Assembly (NCBI GenBank): GCA_007123425.1
Contig: SKLC01000311.1
Span: 1-7,514, forward strand
Reading direction: 5' to 3'
From: Nitriliruptoraceae bacterium
Lineage (GTDB): Bacteria > Actinomycetota > Nitriliruptoria > Nitriliruptorales > Nitriliruptoraceae
DNA: 7,514 nucleotides
This document shows, piece by piece, positions 1 through 5,799 of this stretch. Under the pieces are notes generated by a model. The model ran no database searches and was not told where the DNA came from. It worked only from the letters and a program-made list of their open reading frames with translations. Both the position numbers and the translations under genes were made by a program. Within the stretch, counting starts at the first letter, position 1; every line of letters starts with the position of its first letter.

Positions 1-123
1 CGCGTCAGCCAGCGCGGGACCCGCAGCGACCAGGGTGATGCCCACCGCGGCGGCCAGGATCCCGTACTCCACCGAGGTGGCCCCCTCCTCGGCTGCGATC
101 CACCGGCATGCGCGCTCGCTCAT
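1..123 (-). CDS. flp: Flp-type pilin precursor, partial (3' end outside window)
   Basis: The 41 visible codons encode the start of a small class III (Flp/Tad) prepilin, the major subunit of Tad pili. The short polar leader ends at Gly14, followed by ATSVEYG: the Gly, the Glu at +5 and the Tyr at +6 are the Flp prepilin peptidase signature, so cleavage is predicted after residue 14. The next segment (ILAAAVGITLVAAGPALA) is the hydrophobic helix that would sit in the membrane before assembly. The ATG overlaps the tadC stop as ATGA, with a G-rich ribosome-binding stretch just upstream. The gene runs off the left edge, so length and C-terminus are unknown. A TadE-like pseudopilin is the main alternative, but the Glu-Tyr pair and short leader favour Flp. 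The pilin comes after tadC here, whereas in many loci flp is first. Confidence 0.8.
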   Translation of the reverse strand, partial: MSERACRWIAAEEGATSVEYGILAAAVGITLVAAGPALADA

Positions 124-1064
124 CCCAGCCCCCCGGACCCCATGAGGTTCTGGCCGATCGAGATGACCGCCGGCCCGAGGATCACGACGAACAGCGCCGG
201 CAGGATGAAGATCACCAGCGGGAAGACCAGCTTGACCGGCAGCTTCGCGGCCGCCTCGCGGACCTTGCCGCGACGGCGCCGGCGCATCTCCTCGGCCTGG
301 GTCTGCAGCACCTTGGCCATCGGCATGCCCAGCGCGTCGGCCTGCAGCAGCGCGAGCACGAAGCCGTTGAGGTCGGGGATGTCGGTGCGGGCGCGCAGGT
401 TCTGCAGGGCCTCGCGGCGGGAGAGGCCCAGCTCCATCTCCGACAGGGTGTGGCCGAGCTCGTCGGACAGCGGAGAGGAGAAGCGCTCCGTGACCGCCAG
501 CATCGCGCCCTCGAGCCCGACGCCGGCCTCCACCGAGATGGCCAGCACGTCCAGGACGTCGGGCAGCTCCTTCTCGATGGCCTCGACGCGCTCCTGGCGG
601 TGGTGCTTGACGTAGAGCGACGGGGCGAGCGCCCCGACCGCGGCGCCGACGACGGCGGCGGCCGCGACCCGCAGCGCCGACCAGTCGGCCAGCACGCTGG
701 CGCCCAGCCCCGCCAGCGCCACCACGACCAGGCCCACGACCTGCGCAGCGACGTACTCCTCGGCGCCAATCCGCCCGGAGAGGCCGGCCAGCACCAGGCG
801 CCGGCGGATGTTGGCCAGGTGGTTGCGCGGCAGCAGCCCCTGGACCGACTCCAGCACCGAGGTGCCCAGCGGGGCCAGCAGCCGACGACCGAAGCCCTCC
901 TGCAGGCGGCCGTGGTACTCGTCGAGGTGCTCCGGGCCCGCGTCGAACTCGGCCAGCAGCTCGTCCACCGGCGAGGTGCGGGCGAAGCGCAGCCCGGCGC
1001 CCACCATGGCCAGCCCCGACAGGGCGAGCATGCTGGCGGCGACCATCAGCAACGTCGTCGTCAC
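120..1064 (-). CDS. tadC: Tad pilus inner-membrane platform protein TadC
   Basis: This 314-residue protein is one of the two GspF-like platform proteins of the Tad pilus, embedded in the cytoplasmic membrane, where it couples the CpaF ATPase to pilin assembly. A hydrophobic N-terminal helix lies at about residues 3-25, a helix pair at about 106-152, the type II secretion F domain at about 166-293 (starting ELPDVLDVLAISVEAG, a TadC hallmark), and a C-terminal membrane helix at about 277-303. The length is normal for the family. I chose the GTG start because it overlaps the tadB stop as GTGA and keeps the first membrane helix; an in-frame ATG at residue 7 is possible but would cut into that helix. 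The reading frame stays open much further upstream, but that part lies opposite tadB codons and is not TadC-like. The stop overlaps the pilin start. Confidence 0.93.
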   Translation of the reverse strand: MTTTLLMVAASMLALSGLAMVGAGLRFARTSPVDELLAEFDAGPEHLDEYHGRLQEGFGRRLLAPLGTSVLESVQGLLPRNHLANIRRRLVLAGLSGRIGAEEYVAAQVVGLVVVALAGLGASVLADWSALRVAAAAVVGAAVGALAPSLYVKHHRQERVEAIEKELPDVLDVLAISVEAGVGLEGAMLAVTERFSSPLSDELGHTLSEMELGLSRREALQNLRARTDIPDLNGFVLALLQADALGMPMAKVLQTQAEEMRRRRRGKVREAAAKLPVKLVFPLVIFILPALFVVILGPAVISIGQNLMGSGGLG

Positions 1065-2020
1065 AGCTCCACCGCCTTGACCATCTGCACGATGATGAAC
1101 ACGCCGATGCCCATCAGCAGCGCAGCCGCGAACAGCATCGCGATGCCGCCGCCGGCGAGCATCGGCGCGAAGTAGCCCGGGTTGGAGATCTGCAGCCAGA
1201 TCGCCACGAGGAACGGCAGAGCCGCCAGCACGATCGCGGAGAAGCGGCCCTCGGCGGTGAGCACCCGGACCTCGCGGCGGACCTCCTCGCGCTCCCGCAT
1301 GTAGTCGGCGAGGGTGAACAGCAGGTCGGCGAGCTTGCCGCCGGTCTGCTGCTGGATGCGGATCGCGTGCACGATCCACTCGAAGTCCTCGACCTCGACC
1401 CGCTCGGCCATGCGGTCCAGCGCGTCGAGCAGCGGCAGGCCCAGTCGGGTCTCGGCCAGCACCCGCTCGAACTCCTCCGACATCGGCGGCGGGGTCTCCT
1501 CGACCATCATGTCGATCGCGCGCAGCAGGGTGTGGCCGGCCCGCAGCGAGGAGGCGATGAGGCCCAGGGTCGGGGGCAGCTGCTCCTCGAAGGCCTGCTT
1601 GCGCTTGCGGATCCGGCGGTCGAGGTAGGCCACGAAGCCCACGGGCACCAGCAGCGCGACGACCAGGCCGATGAGCACCTGGTCGGTGAGCAGCCACGAC
1701 CACAGCGACACCGCCAGGGTGGACACGGCGGCGGCCAGCACGTACTCGCCGGGGCGCAGCGGCACCCGGGCCTTCTCGAGCTTGGCGGCGATGCGGGTGC
1801 CCAGCTCCATCCTGCCCAGCGCCTCGTCGACGGCGCCGATGCTGGGCTGCAGCAGCCCGATGCGCTCGACGACCTCCTGCGGGTCGTAGTCCTCCTCGGA
1901 GAACGGCAGCTCGAGGTACGCCAGCATCTCGTCCTGGCGCCGGCGGGCGCGTCGCAGCAGCGCCACGACCAGCAGCGCCAGGCCGAGGCCGACGAGCAGC
2001 GCGGCGAGGAGCTCCATCAT
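1061..2020 (-). CDS. tadB: Tad pilus inner-membrane platform protein TadB
   Basis: This 319-residue protein is the partner of TadC in the inner-membrane platform that CpaF drives. Membrane segments are visible at about residues 2-22, 93-111, 114-133 and 290-312, with a further hydrophobic stretch at about 261-277. The F domain spans about 143-272 and contains the typical EEQLPPTLGLIASSLRAGHT start and the QQQTGGKLADLLFTLADYMRER segment that separates TadB from TadC. The start is ATG, overlapping the cpaF stop as ATGA; a second ATG follows directly, so translation could begin one codon later. A GGGGCGGAAG stretch upstream can act as a ribosome binding site inside cpaF. There is no von Willebrand domain fused to the N-terminus. 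Length is normal and nothing suggests damage. Confidence 0.93.
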   Translation of the reverse strand: MMELLAALLVGLGLALLVVALLRRARRRQDEMLAYLELPFSEEDYDPQEVVERIGLLQPSIGAVDEALGRMELGTRIAAKLEKARVPLRPGEYVLAAAVSTLAVSLWSWLLTDQVLIGLVVALLVPVGFVAYLDRRIRKRKQAFEEQLPPTLGLIASSLRAGHTLLRAIDMMVEETPPPMSEEFERVLAETRLGLPLLDALDRMAERVEVEDFEWIVHAIRIQQQTGGKLADLLFTLADYMREREEVRREVRVLTAEGRFSAIVLAALPFLVAIWLQISNPGYFAPMLAGGGIAMLFAAALLMGIGVFIIVQMVKAVEL

Positions 2021-3654
2021 CGCTTCCGCCCCGTGGTGGCGCGCTTGCGCGGGGTCTCGGGCCGCAGGACCGCGGCCGGGATGTCGACGCCGTGGGTCTT
2101 GAGCTTGTCGAGGAACTTCGGGCGCAGGCCGGTCGGCGTGGCGTTGCCGCGGTAGCGGCCCTGGGCGTCGATGTCGGGCTCGTAGGCGAACAGCTCCTGC
2201 AGGACGATCGTGCGGTCCTCCATGCCCTGGATCTCCTGCACGGAGACCACCTTGCGGGAGCCGTCGGGCAGGCGGGTGACCTGCACGATCACGTCCACCG
2301 CGGCCGCGATCATCTCCCGGATGGCGCGCTCGGGCAGCTCCACGCCGGCCATCAGCACCAGCATCTCCAGCCGGGACAGCGCGTCGCGCGGCGTGTTGGC
2401 GTGCAGGGTGGTCAGCGACCCCTCGTGGCCGGTGTTCATCGCCTGGAGCATGTCCAGCGCCTCGCCGCCGCGGCACTCCCCGACCACGATGCGGTCCGGG
2501 CGCATCCGCAGCGTGTTGCGCACCAGCTCGCGGATCGGGACCTCACCGCGGCCCTCGGCGTTGGCCGGCCGCGCCTCCAGCGTGACCACGTGGGGCTGCT
2601 GCAGCTGCAGCTCGGCGGCATCCTCGACGGTGATGATCCGCTCGTGCTCCGGGATGAACCGCGAGAGGACGTTGAGCAGCGTCGTCTTGCCGGAGGCGGT
2701 GCCGCCGGAGACCAGGACGTTGAGCTTGCCCCGCACGCACGCCTCGAGCACGACGGCGAGGTCGTCGGACATCGACCCGAAGTTGATGAGGTCGGTGACC
2801 GTGTAGGGCTCCTCGGCGAAGCGTCGGATCGTCAGGCAGGGGCCGTGCACCGCCAGCGGGGGCACGATCACGTTGACGCGGGACCCGTCGGGCAGGCGCG
2901 CGTCGACCATCGGCGAGGACTCGTCGACCCGCCGGCCGACCGCGGAGACGATGCGCTGGATGACGTTGCGGTACTGGTCGCGGTCGCTGAAGGCGACGTC
3001 GGTGCGCTCCACGATCCCGTCGCGCTCGACCCAGATCTCGTCGAAGTCGTTGCACATCACCTCGGTGACGTCCGGGTCGGCGAGCAGCTCGTCGAGCGCG
3101 CCGTAGCCCAGGACGTCCGAGATGACGTCGGCGACGAAGGCACGCCGCTCGGCGACGGAGATGCGCAGCTCCTTCGCCTGCAGGATCCGGTCGACCGTCG
3201 CGGTGACCTCGTCCTCGAGGTCCTCCGGCTCGAGCCCCGCGCGGCCCACCCGCGGCGCGAGCTCGGCGACGACGTCCTCGCGGACGGCGCGCTTCGCCTC
3301 GTGCCAGCGCGCCTGCCCCTCCTCGCCCTTGCCGCCACGGCCGCTCTTCGCGCTCCCGCCCTGGCCGCCCTTGGCGCCCTTGCCGGCGGTCGAGGCCGTG
3401 GCCTTCCTGCGGCCGGAGCCGCCCGTCCCACCGGAGCCGCCCGTCCTGCCGGAGCCGCCCGTTTTGCCGCCGGCGCCGCCGGACGTGCCGTCACCCGAGC
3501 CCGCCGTGGCCTTCTTGGCGGGCTTGGACGCCGAGGGGCGCTTGGCGGGCTCCTTGCGCGTCGTCGAGCGCTTGGTGGCCGCCTTGCGGGCCGGGGCCTC
3601 GTCCTCGGCCTCGGCCTGTGTCTGCTGCACGAGCTTGTCGGAGAGCTTGACCAC
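2017..3654 (-). CDS. cpaF: Tad pilus secretion ATPase CpaF/TadA with basic N-terminal extension
   Basis: This 545-residue cytoplasmic hexameric ATPase powers Tad pilus assembly. Residues about 115-300 form the CpaF N-terminal and linking domains (VMCNDFDEIWVERDG, DARLPDGSRVN, LTIRRF). The RecA-like motor follows: Walker A GGTASGKT at 317-324, Asp box ITVEDAAEL at 341-349, Walker B with catalytic Glu393 in RIVVGECRGGEALDML, and His box TGHEGSLTTLHAN at 408-420. All key residues are present. The C-terminus ends in a Lys/Arg-rich tail. Unusually, residues about 20-113 form a low-complexity tail rich in Lys, Ala, Arg, Gly and Ser, including three TGGSG(R/G) units. The start is GTG with an AGGAG motif nine bases upstream. 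Four-base overlap with tadB couples the two genes. A type II/IV secretion ATPase of another kind is unlikely given the tadB-tadC neighbours. Confidence 0.96.
   Translation of the reverse strand: MVKLSDKLVQQTQAEAEDEAPARKAATKRSTTRKEPAKRPSASKPAKKATAGSGDGTSGGAGGKTGGSGRTGGSGGTGGSGRRKATASTAGKGAKGGQGGSAKSGRGGKGEEGQARWHEAKRAVREDVVAELAPRVGRAGLEPEDLEDEVTATVDRILQAKELRISVAERRAFVADVISDVLGYGALDELLADPDVTEVMCNDFDEIWVERDGIVERTDVAFSDRDQYRNVIQRIVSAVGRRVDESSPMVDARLPDGSRVNVIVPPLAVHGPCLTIRRFAEEPYTVTDLINFGSMSDDLAVVLEACVRGKLNVLVSGGTASGKTTLLNVLSRFIPEHERIITVEDAAELQLQQPHVVTLEARPANAEGRGEVPIRELVRNTLRMRPDRIVVGECRGGEALDMLQAMNTGHEGSLTTLHANTPRDALSRLEMLVLMAGVELPERAIREMIAAAVDVIVQVTRLPDGSRKVVSVQEIQGMEDRTIVLQELFAYEPDIDAQGRYRGNATPTGLRPKFLDKLKTHGVDIPAAVLRPETPRKRATTGRKR
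3413..3466 (-). repeat. Three tandem 18-bp units inside cpaF
   Basis: Three consecutive 18-base units on the plus strand start with ccggagccgcccgt and differ only in their last four bases (ccca, cctg, tttg). On the coding strand they encode the hexapeptide TGGSG(R/G) three times in the CpaF N-terminal extension. The unit length is a multiple of three, so gain or loss of a unit would change linker length without a frameshift. The near identity of the units, despite freedom at synonymous positions, suggests recent duplication. Confidence 0.85.
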
Positions 3655-3663
3655 GGCGTACGG

Positions 3664-3668
3664 CTCCT
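3664..3668 (-). promoter_or_regulatory. Ribosome binding site of cpaF overlapping the cpaE stop
   Basis: The minus strand reads AGGAG here, nine bases before the GTG start of cpaF at 3654. The motif shares bases with the TAG stop of cpaE (3669-3667). It supports the GTG as the true cpaF start and suggests translation termination and initiation are linked at the only gap (12 bases) inside the operon. Confidence 0.7.
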
Positions 3669-4905
3669 ACGCGTCGGCGGGCGCGGGGGTCGGGCGGAAC
3701 ATGCGCCGGTACCAGGGGACGTGCTGCACCTCGGTGAGCTCACGGGCCGCATCCCGTGCGTCCTGGGGCAGCAGGTCGACGATGCCCTCGACGATGCCGC
3801 CGGCGACCAGCGAGGCGGGCTCGGAGGCGAACAGCGGCACGCCGCTGTTCATCGACCGGGGGACCTGGCGCGAGTAGGGGATCTTCGAGCGGAAGCCGCG
3901 GGGGAAGAGGCGCTCGATGTCGGCCGCGTCGATCCCGACCCCGGTCTGGTCCTTGTTGAGGATCAGCGACAGGTCGTCCTGGGGGATGCGCAGCCGGTCG
4001 AGGGTCTGCAGGAACAGCCGCAGGTTGCGCACCGACGACAGGTCGAGCGCCGCCAGGATGAACAGGTGCGTCGAGCGGTCCAGCGCCGCCAGGGTCCCCT
4101 CGCCGAGCCCCGTGGGGTTGTCGACCACCACGTAGTCGAACTGCTCCTGCAGGGCACCCAGCACCCGGCCGATGTCCTCGGGCCCCACCCGGTCCGCCTC
4201 GGCGGGGTCCAGCGGCGCGGGCAGGACCCACACGCCGGACTCGTGCGCGGTGAGCATCTCGGTGAGATAGGTCCCCAGCTCGCCCTCGTCGTCGATGGCG
4301 GCGACATCGCTCATCGTGTGCTGCGGGCGCAGCCGCAGCGCCGTCATGACCTCGCCGAACTGCAGGTCGAGGTCCAGCAGCGCCACCTTGCGGCCGGTGA
4401 TGCGCGCCAGCGCCACGGCGAGGTTGGTGGCGTAGAAGGTCTTGCCGCAGCCGCCCGTCGCCGAGCAGACCGTGAGCACCTGCCCCAGGGGGGCCGCCGC
4501 GTGCTCCTGCGCGGCCTCGAGCGCGGCGGCGAGCCCGTCGGCGAGGTCGATGGCCCGCAGGATCGCGCCGCGCAGCGACTCGGCGTGGGTGGGGTCGATG
4601 AGCGCGTCCGCGCCGATCGTGACGACGTCGCGCATCGGCGCGCCCGGCCGGCGGTCGAAGGCCAGCACGATCCGGACTGCGGGATGGCGGTCGCGGAAGG
4701 CCGTCAGTGCCGCCAGCGACTGCTTGTCGGCGCACGACGGCCCCGCGACCACGACCCCGGTCGGTCGCGCCCAGGACTCCAGCTCCTCGACGTCGGCGAC
4801 CGCGAGCAGCTCCGGCACCGGGTGGACGCCGCTGAGCAGCGCCTCGACGGTGACCGCCAGGTGCGGGTCGGGCTCGACGACGATGACGTTGCGCTGGCCG
4901 CTCAT
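3667..4905 (-). CDS. cpaE: CpaE/TadZ-like MinD-family ATPase with pseudo-receiver domain
   Basis: This 412-residue cytoplasmic protein matches CpaE/TadZ, which localises and regulates the Tad machine. Residues about 5-125 look like a response-regulator receiver fold, but strand three reads VVVAGPS (51-57) where an Asp is expected, and the later Lys region reads GADALIDP, so it is probably not phosphorylated. The MinD-like ATPase follows: P-loop SATGGCGKTF (148-157), Walker A' LLDLDLQFGEV (176-186, Asp178 and Asp180), Walker B DYVVVDNPTG (257-266, Asp262), and the CpaE-typical KIPYSRQVPRSMNSGVPL (341-358). The usual signature Lys of the P-loop is Thr150. The ATG overlaps the upstream stop as ATGA, and GGAGG lies nine bases before it. 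A chromosome-partition ParA is unlikely given the neighbours and the receiver-like N-terminus. Confidence 0.92.
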   Translation of the reverse strand: MSGQRNVIVVEPDPHLAVTVEALLSGVHPVPELLAVADVEELESWARPTGVVVAGPSCADKQSLAALTAFRDRHPAVRIVLAFDRRPGAPMRDVVTIGADALIDPTHAESLRGAILRAIDLADGLAAALEAAQEHAAAPLGQVLTVCSATGGCGKTFYATNLAVALARITGRKVALLDLDLQFGEVMTALRLRPQHTMSDVAAIDDEGELGTYLTEMLTAHESGVWVLPAPLDPAEADRVGPEDIGRVLGALQEQFDYVVVDNPTGLGEGTLAALDRSTHLFILAALDLSSVRNLRLFLQTLDRLRIPQDDLSLILNKDQTGVGIDAADIERLFPRGFRSKIPYSRQVPRSMNSGVPLFASEPASLVAGGIVEGIVDLLPQDARDAARELTEVQHVPWYRRMFRPTPAPADA

Positions 4906-5537
4906 ACGTCCTCGCCTCCCGCGTCGAGCTCGTCATCCTCGCCGCCGGCCCCGCCCTCGTCGCCCGGCAGCAGCGTCAGCCACAGCTCGGCGTCGCGGGC
5001 GATGGGCAGCAGGCCGGGCACCTCGTCCTCCTCCACCGCGAGCACGAAGGTCAGCGTCCCGTCGTTGGCGGCGGGCCGGGGGCCGATGACGCCGAGCACC
5101 TCGACGTCGGCGAGGACCCGCTCGGCGTCGCCCTCGGGCGCGGGCCCGGCCTCGGCGTCCTCGTCCTCCTCGTCGTCGACCTCCTCGGCGTCGCCCAGCT
5201 GGTAGACGACCACCCGGTCGCCGGCCGCGGGCAGGGCCGCCAGGCCGCGCGCGAACGAGGCCCGCACCGTGACCGCCTCGTGGCCGTCCTCGAGATCGAC
5301 GGGCAGGTCGAGGCGGGCGGTGCTGGTCTCGTCGTCGGTCACCAGGTCGGGGCGCTCGTCCTCGGGCTCGCTCTCCTGCCCGCTCGCCTCGCCCGTGGCG
5401 GTGGTCTCGGGCGGTACCGGATCGTCGCCGGCGATGCTGCCGCGAAGGATCGCCAGCACCAGGATCACGCCCACGAACAGCACCAGCGCGCCGATGATCA
5501 CCAGGCGCGTGTTGGAATTCGACGTCTGCGTTGCCAA
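4902..5537 (-). CDS. cpaB: CpaB/RcpC-like Tad pilus assembly protein, short form
   Basis: This is probably the membrane-anchored extracytoplasmic CpaB/RcpC component of the Tad system. With the TTG start it has 211 residues: a short polar N-terminus, one membrane helix at 12-31, a Thr/Glu-rich linker to about 75, then RcpC-like segments VTVRASFARGLAALPAAGDRVVVYQL (split by me around residues 89-114), VLADVEVLGVIGP (141-153) and LTFVLAVEEDEV...AELWLTLLPG (162-192). A very acidic insert (118-129) and an acidic Gly-rich tail (195-211) stand out. I do not see the usual SAF-domain signature between the helix and the RcpC part, so this is shorter than typical CpaB. AAGGA six bases upstream supports TTG; in-frame ATGs at 5579, 5603 and 5654 would add 14, 22 or 39 residues before the helix. 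First gene of the pilus operon. Identification rests on weak family similarity plus position. Confidence 0.75.
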   Translation of the reverse strand: MATQTSNSNTRLVIIGALVLFVGVILVLAILRGSIAGDDPVPPETTATGEASGQESEPEDERPDLVTDDETSTARLDLPVDLEDGHEAVTVRASFARGLAALPAAGDRVVVYQLGDAEEVDDEEDEDAEAGPAPEGDAERVLADVEVLGVIGPRPAANDGTLTFVLAVEEDEVPGLLPIARDAELWLTLLPGDEGGAGGEDDELDAGGEDV

Positions 5538-5543
5538 GGCCGG

Positions 5544-5548
5544 TCCTT
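5544..5548 (-). promoter_or_regulatory. Ribosome binding site supporting the TTG start of the cpaB-like gene
   Basis: The minus strand reads AAGGA, then six bases, then TTG at 5537-5535. Starting there gives a short polar N-terminus directly before the membrane helix, as is usual for CpaB. The competing ATG at 5579 also has a purine-rich GAGGGG stretch six bases or so upstream, but both lie within a stem-loop (5575-5601), so I prefer TTG. Confidence 0.5.
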
Positions 5549-5574
5549 GTCGTCCCCAGGTGGCGTCGAGCGCC

Positions 5575-5601
5575 GGCATCCCTGCCCCTCGCAGGGATGC
5601 C
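5575..5601 (-). other. Perfect 11-bp stem-loop in the leader of the pilus operon
   Basis: GGCATCCCTGC, a five-base loop, and GCAGGGATGCC form a perfect inverted repeat. In RNA from the minus strand the loop reads GAGGG. No run of U follows, so it does not look like a rho-independent terminator. A smaller 4-bp stem with five-base loop (5562-5574) lies directly downstream. The stem-loop ends 37 bases before the preferred TTG start and its 3' arm contains an in-frame ATG (5579-5577). It could be a leader structure that stabilises the transcript or gates translation, or a protein-binding operator; the sequence alone cannot decide. Confidence 0.6.
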
Positions 5602-5636
5602 ATCCGGTGTCTACGACGTGTGGTGCCGGTGGCTCC

Positions 5637-5654
5637 ATGGGTCACATGACCCAT
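5637..5654. promoter_or_regulatory. Perfect 8-2-8 dyad, candidate regulator operator
   Basis: ATGGGTCA and TGACCCAT are perfect inverted copies separated by CA. The site sits in the spacer between the response regulator gene and the pilus operon, 100 bases upstream of the preferred start of the first pilus gene. Dyads of this size with GGG...CCC arms and a two-base centre resemble sites bound by dimers of NarL-family regulators (DosR-type sites have GGGACT-WW-AGTCCC), and such a regulator is encoded next door. On the minus strand TTGAAA directly abuts the dyad (5659-5654) and could be a -35 element, but I find no convincing -10 at the right spacing. Confidence 0.5.
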
Positions 5655-5664
5655 TTCAAACGCG

Positions 5665-5672
5665 GACTAGTC
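5665..5672. promoter_or_regulatory. GACTAGTC palindrome, possible second operator half
   Basis: This is a perfect 8-base palindrome whose centre is 23 bases (about two helical turns) from the centre of the 8-2-8 dyad. Its GACT/AGTC arms recall the inner part of DosR-type sites. Rare CTAG in such GC-rich DNA makes it more noticeable. It is short enough to be chance. Confidence 0.25.
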
Positions 5673-5727
5673 AGAACAGGGCAGGCACGGGTGGACGCCT
5701 CCCCTCCGCAGGAGCCAACCGTGGCCT

Positions 5728-5748
5728 CGCAGGTGGGCCAGCCCTGCG
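5728..5748 (-). other. Weak stem-loop downstream of the response regulator gene
   Basis: CGCAGG and CCTGCG pair around a nine-base loop, 52 bases past the stop of the response regulator. There is no U tract, so it is at best a weak transcript-end or pause structure. The rest of the spacer between 5673 and 5799 is GC-rich and shows no gene or clear promoter to me. Confidence 0.2.
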
Positions 5749-5799
5749 GCGCCCGGCACGCGGCCCCGCGCGCGATCGGCGAGGGTGGCGACCCGGCCC

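Noticed and set aside
108..2155. Plus-strand open frames opposite tadC and tadB
   Set aside because: Composition is biased, no motif or membrane pattern is visible, and they lie entirely over well-identified genes on the other strand.
2092..5205. A plus-strand open frame of over 1000 codons opposite cpaF, cpaE and cpaB
   Set aside because: It is rich in Arg, Gly, His, Asp and Gln with no recognisable domain, and it mirrors high-GC genes on the other strand, as expected from G/C-rich third positions. The minus-strand proteins have complete family motifs.
5575..5601. Rho-independent terminator
   Set aside because: The stem is perfect but no T run follows on either strand.
5608..5636. A sigma-70-like promoter with TAGACA as -10
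   Set aside because: Only about half of the -10 positions match and no acceptable -35 lies at 16-18 bases, so I do not annotate it.
5538..5654. A longer cpaB-like protein starting at ATG 5654
   Set aside because: The extra 39 residues would put the membrane helix at residues 51-70, are not CpaB-like, and the start codon would lie in the operator-like dyad.
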